From contig SBFZ01000356.1 in assembly GCA_006227095.1 (NCBI GenBank), positions 1 to 6,009 on the forward strand: DNA of 6,009 nucleotides, given 5' to 3'. This stretch comes from Bacteroidota bacterium (GTDB taxonomy: Bacteria > Bacteroidota > Bacteroidia > Bacteroidales > VadinHA17). The notes under the pieces were generated by a model, which saw only the letters and a list, made by a program, of their open reading frames with translations, was not told the origin of the DNA and did no database searches. Both the position numbers and the translations under genes were made by a program. Shown piece after piece: positions 1 to 6,009 of this stretch; positions within the stretch are counted from its first letter, which is position 1, and each line of letters starts with the position of its first letter.

Positions 1-33
1 CGGCGGAGAGGCGTAAAGAGAGCCATCAGTTTT

Positions 34-1356
34 TCAGATGATGTACATGTTTATCAGTTGCTCATAAAGCTCCTGCCTGCCGCTGATCTTCTTCGGCTCA
101 CCGGCTTTCAGGGCCAGGTCCCTCAGGTCTTCGAGGGTCAGTTTGCCCTTCTCATAGAGGGCGCCGTTACCTTTATCAAAAGAGGCATACCTGGCCTTAC
201 GCATCTTCAGATAGTCTGAATCACGGAGAATGCGGTCAGCAATTACCAGCCCGCGGGCAAAGGTATCCATGCCGTTGATATGGGCAATGAAGAGATCCTC
301 GGGATCGGTTGAGTTACGGCGGACATGTGCATCGAAGTTTATGCCGCCGGTTTTGAAGCCTCCGGCCATCATGATTACAAGCATGGCCTCGGTGATCTCA
401 TTGATATTCGTCGGGAACTCATCAGTATCCCAGCCGTTCTGGTAGTCACCCCTGTTGGCATCAATGCTGCCCAGCATGCCTGCATCGGCTGCTGTCTGGA
501 GATCATGCTGGAAAGAGTGCCCTGCAAGTGTTGCATGGTTCACCTCCACATTGAGTTTGAAGTCCTTGTCAAGACCATAGTGGCGAAGGAAACCGATCAC
601 CGTTGCTGCGTCATAGTCATACTGATGCTTGGTTGGCTCCATGGGCTTGGGCTCGATGTAGAAAGTACCCTTGAAGCCTTTTTTGCGACCGTAGTCACGG
701 GCCAGGGTGAGCATCATGGCAAGGTGGTCAAGCTCGCGTTTCATGTCGGTATTGTGGAGTGAGAGGTAACCCTCGCGTCCTCCCCAGAATACATAGCCCT
801 GTCCTCCCAGCGCTATTGTTGCGTCGATGGCGTTCTTCAGCTGCACTGCCGCATTGGTGAGCACATTGAAATCAGGATTTGTGGCTGCGCCGTTCATGTA
901 ACGGGGGTTACCGAAGAGGTTGGCAGTACCCCACAGGAGCTTCATGCCTGTCTCTTTCTGCCTTGCCTTTATAACGGGCACCCACTTCTCAAGTCGTTTT
1001 TCAATCTCAAATACTGATCCGTCACCTACCAGGTCTGTATCATGGAAGCAATAGAACGGAGCTCCTATCTTATCAAAGAATTCAAAGGCCATGTCAAGCT
1101 TGACCCTGATCCTGTCATCGCCCTCCATACCGTCATACGGAAAATCCCTGGTTTTCGCACCGAAGGTGTCTGTCCCGTCACCGCAGAATGAATGCCAGTA
1201 GGCTATCGCAAAGCGAAGGATATCCTTCATCTTTTTCCCGCCTACCTTGGCCTCGGGGTCATACCATTTAAATGCCAGAGGATTCTTGGATTCCCTGCCT
1301 TCATACTGAATTTTCCCTATTCCGGGAAAAGCTTCACTCCTGTTCTTTCGTACCAT
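34..1356 (-). CDS. xylA: Xylose isomerase (class II, Bacteroides type)
   Basis: Interconverts D-xylose and D-xylulose in the cytoplasm, the first step of isomerase-type xylose use; it works as a metal-dependent TIM-barrel tetramer. The 440-residue length equals that of the E. coli enzyme, and known active-site residues line up with a constant +3 offset: His105 and Asp108 in FHDTD; metal ligands Glu235, Glu271, Asp299, Asp310, Asp312 and Asp342; Lys237 in EPKP; His274 in EVNH. WGGREGY (191-197) is also intact. The N-terminal extension before the barrel ([20 protein letters not shown]) marks class II. The gene starts 5 nt after the xylB stop, so the two are probably co-transcribed and translationally coupled; no strong Shine-Dalgarno site is visible. 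One small oddity is [10 protein letters not shown] at 340-349, where I expect Lys rather than His at 344. The stop is TGA, with only 33 nt of window beyond it. Confidence 0.98.
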   Translation of the reverse strand: MVRKNRSEAFPGIGKIQYEGRESKNPLAFKWYDPEAKVGGKKMKDILRFAIAYWHSFCGDGTDTFGAKTRDFPYDGMEGDDRIRVKLDMAFEFFDKIGAPFYCFHDTDLVGDGSVFEIEKRLEKWVPVIKARQKETGMKLLWGTANLFGNPRYMNGAATNPDFNVLTNAAVQLKNAIDATIALGGQGYVFWGGREGYLSLHNTDMKRELDHLAMMLTLARDYGRKKGFKGTFYIEPKPMEPTKHQYDYDAATVIGFLRHYGLDKDFKLNVEVNHATLAGHSFQHDLQTAADAGMLGSIDANRGDYQNGWDTDEFPTNINEITEAMLVIMMAGGFKTGGINFDAHVRRNSTDPEDLFIAHINGMDTFARGLVIADRILRDSDYLKMRKARYASFDKGNGALYEKGKLTLEDLRDLALKAGEPKKISGRQELYEQLINMYII

Positions 1357-1361
1357 AATAC

Positions 1362-2852
1362 TTATTGTATATATAGATGATTGTCAAGCAGTTCAAGCCA
1401 CTCCATGTAATTTACATCATAGATCATGGAGAGCTGCGGATCTGGTTCACTGGTACCGGTTACTTTCAGTCCTGTGAAAGCATCCTCATCGCTTCTGTAA
1501 TAGCCGCATCCGATACCGGCTCCGCGTGCTGCTCCGATTGACCCGTCAGTATTGTACAATGTTATTACAGTTGATGTAAGGCTTGAGAGTATATCCCTGA
1601 ATACCTTGCTGAGGAACATGTTTGATTCGCCGGCACGGATCACGGTTGGATTTATGCCGGTCTCCTTCATTATCTCAAGCCCGAACCGGAATGAGTATGC
1701 AATGGCCTCCTGTGCAGCGCGGTAAAGATGACCCTGGCGGTGAATGTTAAAATTAAGTCCGTGCATTGAAGCTCCGATATCCCTGTTGCGGAACATCCTT
1801 TCGGCTCCGTTTCCGAAGGGGAGAATCATCAGCCCGTCACTTCCCGGATTAACCGGGGCAGCCATATCATTCATCTCCGGGTAGGAGAGTCCGGCACCTG
1901 TGTACTTTTTCAGCCAGGAGTTCAGGATGCCGGTACCGTTTATGCACAACAGCACTCCCAGCCGCGTCAGCCTTTCGGTATGATTGACATGCAGGAAGGT
2001 GTTGATACGTGACATCGGGTCAAACTGTGCTCGGTCAGAGACACCGTAGATGACCCCGGAAGTGCCTGCGGTAGCCGCCACCTCCCCGGGTTTAAGCACA
2101 TTCAGTGAAAGGGCATTGTTTGGCTGGTCACCGGCCCTGTACGATACAGGTATGCCCGGGGTGAGGCCAAGTTCGGCAGCCACTGATGCCGTGAGACCGC
2201 CCTGGATTGAGAATGACCTCCCGGCCTCAGGCAGCAGGTCTGGAGAAATTCCATAGCATTCAAGTAATTCACCCGATACCTCACCTCTCATGAAATCCCA
2301 GAATATACCCTCTGAAAGTCCGGTATATGTAGTTTTTATCTCATCTGTCAGCCTCATTGCCAGGTAGTCACCCGGAAGCATGATCTTATGGATCTTCTTG
2401 AAGATCTCCGGTTCATTCTCCTTTACCCAGGCAAGCTTTGATGCAGTGAAGTTTCCGGGAGAGTTGAGCAGGTGGTGAAGGCTGAAATCTTTTCCCAGCT
2501 TTTCAAATGCCCTTGCACCGATCTCAACTGCCCTGCTGTCACACCATATGATTGAAGGACGGAGTACTTTTTTGTTTTTGTCAACGACAACCAGTCCGTG
2601 CATCTGGTAAGAGATCCCGATGGCTCCGATATCCTTCCGTTTTGAACCCAGTGAATCAAGGCAGTCTGCCAGCGCCAGTGTGAAGTTCTTCCACCACTCT
2701 TCAGGTTCCTGCTCGGCCCAGCCTGGTAATGGTGCAGAGATTTCCATCTCTGCAGGTGGCCACGATGCGGCCGATAGGGTTTTGCCTGTTGCTCCGTCAA
2801 CGACGGAGACCTTTACCGATGAGCTGCCGAGGTCAATACCTAATAAAAGCAT
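1362..2852 (-). CDS. xylB: Xylulokinase (FGGY carbohydrate kinase)
   Basis: Phosphorylates D-xylulose with ATP to xylulose 5-phosphate, feeding the pentose phosphate pathway. At 496 residues it is of normal length for the family. The N-terminal ASKHA phosphate-1 loop is [10 protein letters not shown] (5-14), with Asp7 in the usual place. QMHG (83-86) and WCD (103-105) form part of the sugar site. AGDQPNNA (240-247) carries the likely catalytic base Asp242, and TAGTSG (261-266) is the phosphate-2 motif. [16 protein letters not shown] (407-422) and [12 protein letters not shown] (435-446) make the adenosine side. The match to QMHG and WCD, plus the neighbouring xylA, favours xylulose over glycerol or other FGGY substrates. 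It is the first gene of xylBA; the 160-bp leader ends in an A-rich stretch rather than a Shine-Dalgarno site, as is common in Bacteroidetes. No regulator gene is adjacent. Confidence 0.96.
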   Translation of the reverse strand: MLLLGIDLGSSSVKVSVVDGATGKTLSAASWPPAEMEISAPLPGWAEQEPEEWWKNFTLALADCLDSLGSKRKDIGAIGISYQMHGLVVVDKNKKVLRPSIIWCDSRAVEIGARAFEKLGKDFSLHHLLNSPGNFTASKLAWVKENEPEIFKKIHKIMLPGDYLAMRLTDEIKTTYTGLSEGIFWDFMRGEVSGELLECYGISPDLLPEAGRSFSIQGGLTASVAAELGLTPGIPVSYRAGDQPNNALSLNVLKPGEVAATAGTSGVIYGVSDRAQFDPMSRINTFLHVNHTERLTRLGVLLCINGTGILNSWLKKYTGAGLSYPEMNDMAAPVNPGSDGLMILPFGNGAERMFRNRDIGASMHGLNFNIHRQGHLYRAAQEAIAYSFRFGLEIMKETGINPTVIRAGESNMFLSKVFRDILSSLTSTVITLYNTDGSIGAARGAGIGCGYYRSDEDAFTGLKVTGTSEPDPQLSMIYDVNYMEWLELLDNHLYIQ

Positions 2853-2896
2853 ACGGACTCTGTTTTAGTAATACTTTATAACTGCCGAGATAAATG

Positions 2897-2913
2897 TACG
2901 GATATTTTCCGTA
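2897..2913. repeat. Small inverted repeat in the xylB leader
   Basis: TACGGA and TCCGTA form a perfect 6-bp inverted repeat around a 5-nt A/T-only loop, 44 bp upstream of the xylB start codon. No T-run follows on the minus strand, so it is not an intrinsic terminator for the upstream gene. It could be an operator half-site pair or a 5'-leader hairpin, but a repeat this short can also arise by chance. Confidence 0.3.
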
Positions 2914-3012
2914 GGAGCATGTGGAGGAAGCCCCTTCTGAATTATTGTAATGAGCTAAAGTACTGGTCTTCTCCAACAGTATGTGGCAGATGAGGCAACC
3001 AGTGAGACAATT

Positions 3013-3693
3013 TTACCTCCGGCCCCTGTAAATGCAATTCCGGTCATTGCACTTTTTACACGGATAATCCCTGAATTTTACTCTCGCTCCAATACCTATT
3101 ATGCCGCTTACAGATTTGACCGGATTCATCAGTGACGATTCTGTGAGGGTGATACCGCAATAATTGTCGTTGAAAAAGCTGAACAGTTTTTGCTGCTCCG
3201 CCACATCCCATCCGCAATAGCCTGGACTGAACCTGTTTGTTATCTTCATTCCCAGCAATTCAGCAGAACCCTTCAGTTCCTCATGCATCCTGGCGGCGGC
3301 ATTTTCAGCAACCTCTGAACCAATCAGGTCATAAACGTAACCACGTAGCAGGTCACCCCCCTTCATGGAATTATGGCTTCTCAGACCTACCTCTGGCCCG
3401 GCAGTAGCGATAAACAGTGCGGCATCCTCCGCATACCTTATCTGACTGTGGATAATCGGTTTAACATCAAACACTACGCCTTCAATCTCAATTGTCCTGG
3501 TATTGTCATTACATTTTATCTGCTTAAAAACCCGGTATTCAGCCCTTGCCTGATCCAGTGAGGCCAGTTCATTTCTGACTTCGGCAATGAGATGGATTAG
3601 TGGTTCAGGAGCCTCACCGGTGGCGTACCCGATTACTCCCTCCAGATCCTCTGCTGTTGGAAGAAGTTCAGAGAAGGGATAACTGAATTGCAT
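3013..3693 (-). CDS. Methionine-synthase-type B12 activation-domain protein
   Basis: A 226-residue stand-alone protein resembling the C-terminal AdoMet-binding activation domain of cobalamin-dependent methionine synthase (the Met_synt_B12 family). In MetH that domain restores inactive cob(II)alamin by reductive methylation from S-adenosylmethionine. The key match is RFSPGYCGW (154-162), which fits the RxxxGY AdoMet motif with Arg154, Gly158 and Tyr159; SSLMNPVKSVSGIIGIG (186-202) fits the following conserved strand region. The C-terminus has a cysteine cluster, PCKKCNDRNCIYR (Cys212, Cys215, Cys220), which the E. coli MetH domain lacks as far as I know and which could bind metal or an Fe-S cluster. 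The ATG lies 2 nt after the stop of the methyltransferase gene, so coupling is very likely. I infer that it services the neighbouring corrinoid protein. It is far shorter than RamA-type or ASKHA-type (RACE) corrinoid activators. No signal peptide or membrane segment is seen. Confidence 0.85.
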   Translation of the reverse strand: MQFSYPFSELLPTAEDLEGVIGYATGEAPEPLIHLIAEVRNELASLDQARAEYRVFKQIKCNDNTRTIEIEGVVFDVKPIIHSQIRYAEDAALFIATAGPEVGLRSHNSMKGGDLLRGYVYDLIGSEVAENAAARMHEELKGSAELLGMKITNRFSPGYCGWDVAEQQKLFSFFNDNYCGITLTESSLMNPVKSVSGIIGIGARVKFRDYPCKKCNDRNCIYRGRR

Positions 3694-3695
3694 GA

Positions 3696-4538
3696 TCAGA
3701 GTTGTTTTGACTGGTAATGTTCAATAAACCTGATTGCAAAATCATCTCTTGCCAGAACAAGATCTGCCGCCCTGACCAGGCCTGTTATTTTTTCCGGGTT
3801 GGCTATGGGACAAGTAAGTCCGTACAGGATTGACATGGCCATGAAGGCATTGTTGATATCTTCGCGGGCAGGCAGCCCGAAGGATATATTGCTGGCGCCC
3901 AGGGTAATGTTATGGCCCAGACGGTCATGTACAAGCCTTATTGTCTCCAGGGTAACACGGCAGGCATAAGGGTCGGCACTGACGGCCATAGCCAGCGGGT
4001 CGATGATCACATCCTCCTGCTTAATGCCGGCACTGACAGCCCGGTCAATAATCTTTTCGGCAATTTTCAGGCGCCGCTCAGGCTCATGGGCGATTCCATC
4101 ATCATCAAGTGTAAGGCCGATAATGGCTGCCCCATACTGCCGGGCAACAGGTAAAAGGCTACGCAGTGACGCCTCTTCAGCATTGACTGAATTGATCAGG
4201 CATTTGCCCTTTGCCACCCTGAGAGCAGCTTCTATTGCCAGGGGGTTAGGTGAATCAAGGCAGAGAGGAATATCAAACTGATCCTGCAGTTCAATCACAG
4301 CCTTTGGTAAAAGTTCCACGTCTGCCACTCCGGGGTATCCTACATTTACGTCGAGGATATCGGCACCTGCATCGATCTGGGATTTAGCAAGTTCAAGCAT
4401 ATAACTGAAGTCTTCTGCCTGCAGTGATGAAACCAGCCTTTTGCGCCTTGTTGGATTGATGCATTCACCAATGATAACCACAGGCCCCTCAGTATCGATA
4501 ACCACTTCCTTTGATTTACCTATCAGAATTGTTTTCAT
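3696..4538 (-). CDS. Methyltetrahydrofolate:corrinoid methyltransferase (AcsE/MtgA-like)
   Basis: A 280-residue pterin-binding TIM-barrel protein of the dihydropteroate-synthase-like superfamily. It should transfer a methyl group between N5 of methyltetrahydrofolate and the cobalt of a corrinoid protein. Motifs in order: GECINPTRRKRL (24-35), DVNVGYPG (63-70), LDSPNP (94-99), NSVNAE (116-121), IIDPLAMAVS (178-187) and GASNISFGLPARE (214-226). Asp95, Asp180 and Asn217 fall where the acetogen enzyme has its pterin-contacting Asp, Asp and Asn. The GECINPT start and the ASNISFGLPARE box separate it from true dihydropteroate synthase (FolP), whose PABA-site motifs I do not see. It sits 44 nt after the corrinoid gene and 2 nt before the activator gene. 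The direction of transfer in the cell cannot be read from sequence: demethylation systems of the MtgA kind run toward methyl-THF, while acetogenesis or methionine synthesis runs away from it. Confidence 0.92.
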   Translation of the reverse strand: MKTILIGKSKEVVIDTEGPVVIIGECINPTRRKRLVSSLQAEDFSYMLELAKSQIDAGADILDVNVGYPGVADVELLPKAVIELQDQFDIPLCLDSPNPLAIEAALRVAKGKCLINSVNAEEASLRSLLPVARQYGAAIIGLTLDDDGIAHEPERRLKIAEKIIDRAVSAGIKQEDVIIDPLAMAVSADPYACRVTLETIRLVHDRLGHNITLGASNISFGLPAREDINNAFMAMSILYGLTCPIANPEKITGLVRAADLVLARDDFAIRFIEHYQSKQL

Positions 4539-4582
4539 GTTTTGCGGATGCAGATTTGGGTGTTACATGCACAATGAACTGA

Positions 4583-5260
4583 TTATTCGAGATTCCGGAG
4601 ATATTCCACTGCTCCCTGAGGATCAGGAGAGTAGAAATCGGCTCCGATATTTTTGCAGAATTCCTCAGTTACCGGTGCTCCTCCCACGAGTATTTTCAGA
4701 CCGTCAAATCTGCTCCTCAGTTCGCGCACACAACTGCGCATGTTTTCCATTGTTGTGGTAAGGAGGGCTGAAAGGCCGACAACAGCTTCCGGTTTCTGTT
4801 CAACAGCTGCTATATATTTCTCAGTGCTCACATCCACTCCAAGGTCTATAATTTCCCAGCCGGCACCTTCGATCATCATGGCTACCAGGTTCTTGCCGAT
4901 ATCATGAAGGTCACCCCTGACAGTACCTATAATGAATGTTCCCTTTCGTTTTGTTTCTCCTGAGATGTAGAATGGCTTGATATGGATCATTGAGCTGTTC
5001 ATTGCTTTTGCTGCCATGAGCATCTGAGGCACGAAGATTTCGTTTCTTGAAAATTTCTGTCCCACCCTTGACATTGCAGGTATGAGTGCATCGTCCATTA
5101 TGACTGAAGGGGCAATTCCCTGATCAAGTGCATGTTTCGTAAGTTCAAATGCACCTTCCTGGCCTTTCATGGATGGTGGGTAAGGAGAATTGACATCAAT
5201 TTTGCCATTCTCAACGCAGGCTGCAATTTTCTCCAGTATCTCTGTCATGGCTACAATCAT
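4583..5260 (-). CDS. Corrinoid (B12-binding) methyl-carrier protein, MtgC/MtaC-like
   Basis: A 225-residue soluble methyl carrier of the kind used in corrinoid methyltransferase systems (as MtgC, MtvC, MtaC and the cobalamin module of MetH). Residues about 1-100 form the helical cap domain (GAFELTKHALDQGI, then PAMSRVGQKF and FVPQMLMAAKAM). Residues about 105-225 form the Rossmann-like B12 domain. GTVRGDLHDIGKN (112-124) contains DxHxxG with His119 as the lower cobalt ligand; SALLTTTMENM (164-174) and VGGAPVT (192-198) complete the cobalamin pocket, and GADFYSPD follows at 206-213. A loop SPYPPSMKGQEGA (25-37) lengthens the first helical segment. The start is uncertain: ATG at 5260 is given, but ATG at 5248 gives MTEILEKIAACV, closer to usual family N-termini; neither has a Shine-Dalgarno site. 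It heads the cassette, and the terminator of an rRNA operon lies 189 bp upstream. Confidence 0.94.
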   Translation of the reverse strand: MIVAMTEILEKIAACVENGKIDVNSPYPPSMKGQEGAFELTKHALDQGIAPSVIMDDALIPAMSRVGQKFSRNEIFVPQMLMAAKAMNSSMIHIKPFYISGETKRKGTFIIGTVRGDLHDIGKNLVAMMIEGAGWEIIDLGVDVSTEKYIAAVEQKPEAVVGLSALLTTTMENMRSCVRELRSRFDGLKILVGGAPVTEEFCKNIGADFYSPDPQGAVEYLRNLE

Positions 5261-5293
5261 AAAGATGTTTATTCAGTTGGTCCAGAGTTATTA

Positions 5294-5325
5294 CAAAGTT
5301 GAATGAAAAAGGAGTGACTGTGAAA
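5294..5325 (-). promoter_or_regulatory. Possible Bacteroidetes-type promoter for the corrinoid cassette
   Basis: On the minus strand CAACTTTG (5301 to 5294) differs by one base from the Bacteroidetes -7 consensus TAnnTTTG. TTTC (5325 to 5322) sits 20 nt upstream, where TTTG is expected at -33. Transcription would begin some 25-30 nt before the ATG at 5260. Both boxes are imperfect, so this is only the best candidate in the 189-bp spacer. Confidence 0.25.
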
Positions 5326-5358
5326 TGTCTGCAAATTATGAGAAATTTCAATAGTCAG

Positions 5359-5372
5359 GACATGCTGGTTGA
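5359..5372. repeat. 14-nt direct repeat, distal copy
   Basis: GACATGCTGGTTGA occurs here, downstream of the rRNA terminator, and again at 5622-5635 inside the 23S-5S spacer, in the same orientation and 263 bp apart. On the minus strand both copies are followed by loosely similar text (GATATTTAAA near one, GACTATTGAAA near the other), which suggests a longer, decayed duplication. Confidence 0.6.
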
Positions 5373-5391
5373 ACAAAGAGGTGAAGATAAA

Positions 5392-5401
5392 TGAGGAATG
5401 T
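5392..5401. repeat. 10-nt inverted repeat, left arm
   Basis: TGAGGAATGT here is the exact reverse complement of 5651-5660, the bases just after the 23S rRNA 3' end. The arms flank the 5S gene. The rRNA terminator lies between them, so they could pair in RNA only on read-through transcripts. Chance is not excluded. Confidence 0.4.
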
Positions 5402-5449
5402 GTGTCTGGGACTCTCACCCCGGAGTTTTTGCACATGCCGGGCACACAC

Positions 5450-5482
5450 AAAAAAACCCCGGCTGTTTCCAACCGGGGTTTT
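5450..5482 (-). terminator. Intrinsic terminator of the rRNA operon
   Basis: Read on the minus strand, CCCCGGTTG and CAGCCGGGG pair as a 9-bp stem with one T-G wobble, closed by a GAAA tetraloop and followed by seven T (5456 to 5450). The A-run before the stem (5482 to 5479) can extend it against the T-run, and would make the hairpin partly functional in the opposite direction too. It begins about 10 nt after the 5S 3' end and closes the rRNA operon. Confidence 0.93.
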
Positions 5483-5492
5483 GTTTGTAAAG

Positions 5493-5606
<114 letters not shown>

Positions 5607-5621
5607 GACTTTAAATATCGT

Positions 5622-5635
5622 GACATGCTGGTTGA
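5622..5635. repeat. 14-nt direct repeat, copy in the 23S-5S spacer
   Basis: GACATGCTGGTTGA, identical to 5359-5372 and in the same orientation. This copy lies in the 23S-5S spacer, 15 nt before the 5S gene in transcription order. Confidence 0.6.
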
Positions 5636-5650
5636 TGTAAGAATAATAAG

Positions 5651-5658
5651 ACATTCCT

Positions 5659-5660
<2 letters not shown>
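5651..5660. repeat. 10-nt inverted repeat, right arm
   Basis: ACATTCCTCA, the reverse complement of 5392-5401. It lies at or just past the 3' end of the 23S rRNA, where precursor processing sequences are usually found. Confidence 0.4.

Positions 5661-6009
<349 letters not shown>

Noticed and set aside
1..33. Possible hairpin GGCGTAAAGAGAGCC after xylA
   Set aside because: Only 3 bp of pairing with a large loop, and the window ends too close to judge.
325..762. 145-codon open frame on the plus strand opposite xylA
   Set aside because: It lies wholly inside a complete xylA with all active-site residues, resembles no family I know, and is explained by the codon bias of the opposite strand.
2423..2800. 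125-codon minus-strand frame inside xylB
   Set aside because: Shadow of xylB in another frame; the xylB frame is intact from start to stop.
2897..2913. Terminator for the corrinoid cassette
   Set aside because: The hairpin has only 6 bp, is A/T-rich in the loop and is not followed by a T-run on the minus strand.
3696..4538. Reading the methyltransferase gene as dihydropteroate synthase (folP)
   Set aside because: The pterin barrel is shared, but the GECINPT and ASNISFGLPARE motifs and the corrinoid and activator neighbours fit the methyl-THF:corrinoid family.
4441..4761. 106-codon plus-strand frame across the methyltransferase-corrinoid gene junction
   Set aside because: Antisense to the ends of two well-supported genes and to their 44-nt gap; no start signal or family resemblance.
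5408..5443. GC-rich inverted words just beyond the rRNA terminator (GGGACTCTCACCC, CCGGAG, GCCGGGC)
   Set aside because: Several short alternative pairings are possible but none gives a long stem or T-run; not supported as a second terminator.

Overview
The window reads as a piece of a Bacteroidetes (Bacteroidota) chromosome, most likely of the order Bacteroidales or a relative. The basis is the 440-residue Bacteroides-type xylose isomerase, a xylulokinase with the [19 protein letters not shown]-terminal signature, a 5S rRNA of typical Bacteroidetes sequence, and A-rich leaders without strong Shine-Dalgarno sites. The assignment rests on recognising these sequences, not on a database search.

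Everything recognised is on the minus strand, so in transcription order it runs from high to low coordinates. (1) About 5659-6009 is the 3' end of a 23S rRNA gene. It is followed by a short spacer, a 5S rRNA (about 5493-5606) and a strong intrinsic terminator with a GAAA tetraloop (5450-5482). These form the distal end of an rRNA operon. (2) A spacer of about 190 bp holds a second copy of a 14-nt word from the 23S-5S spacer. (3) A three-gene corrinoid C1 cassette follows: a B12-binding corrinoid protein (4583-5260), a methyltetrahydrofolate:corrinoid methyltransferase (3696-4538) and a small methionine-synthase-type activation-domain protein (3013-3693). (4) After a 160-bp gap with a small inverted repeat come xylB (1362-2852) and xylA (34-1356), which are 5 nt apart.

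How the genes work together: XylA converts D-xylose to D-xylulose and XylB phosphorylates it for entry to the pentose phosphate pathway. In the cassette, the corrinoid protein should carry a methyl group on cobalt, the methyltransferase should move it to or from tetrahydrofolate, and the third protein probably restores oxidised cobalt(II) to an active state using S-adenosylmethionine. The partner that would supply or accept the other methyl group (a substrate:corrinoid methyltransferase or a homocysteine methyltransferase) is absent from the window. That makes the cassette the part most worth following up. I saw no mobile element, CRISPR array or tRNA, and nothing that I can firmly call a previously undescribed system.
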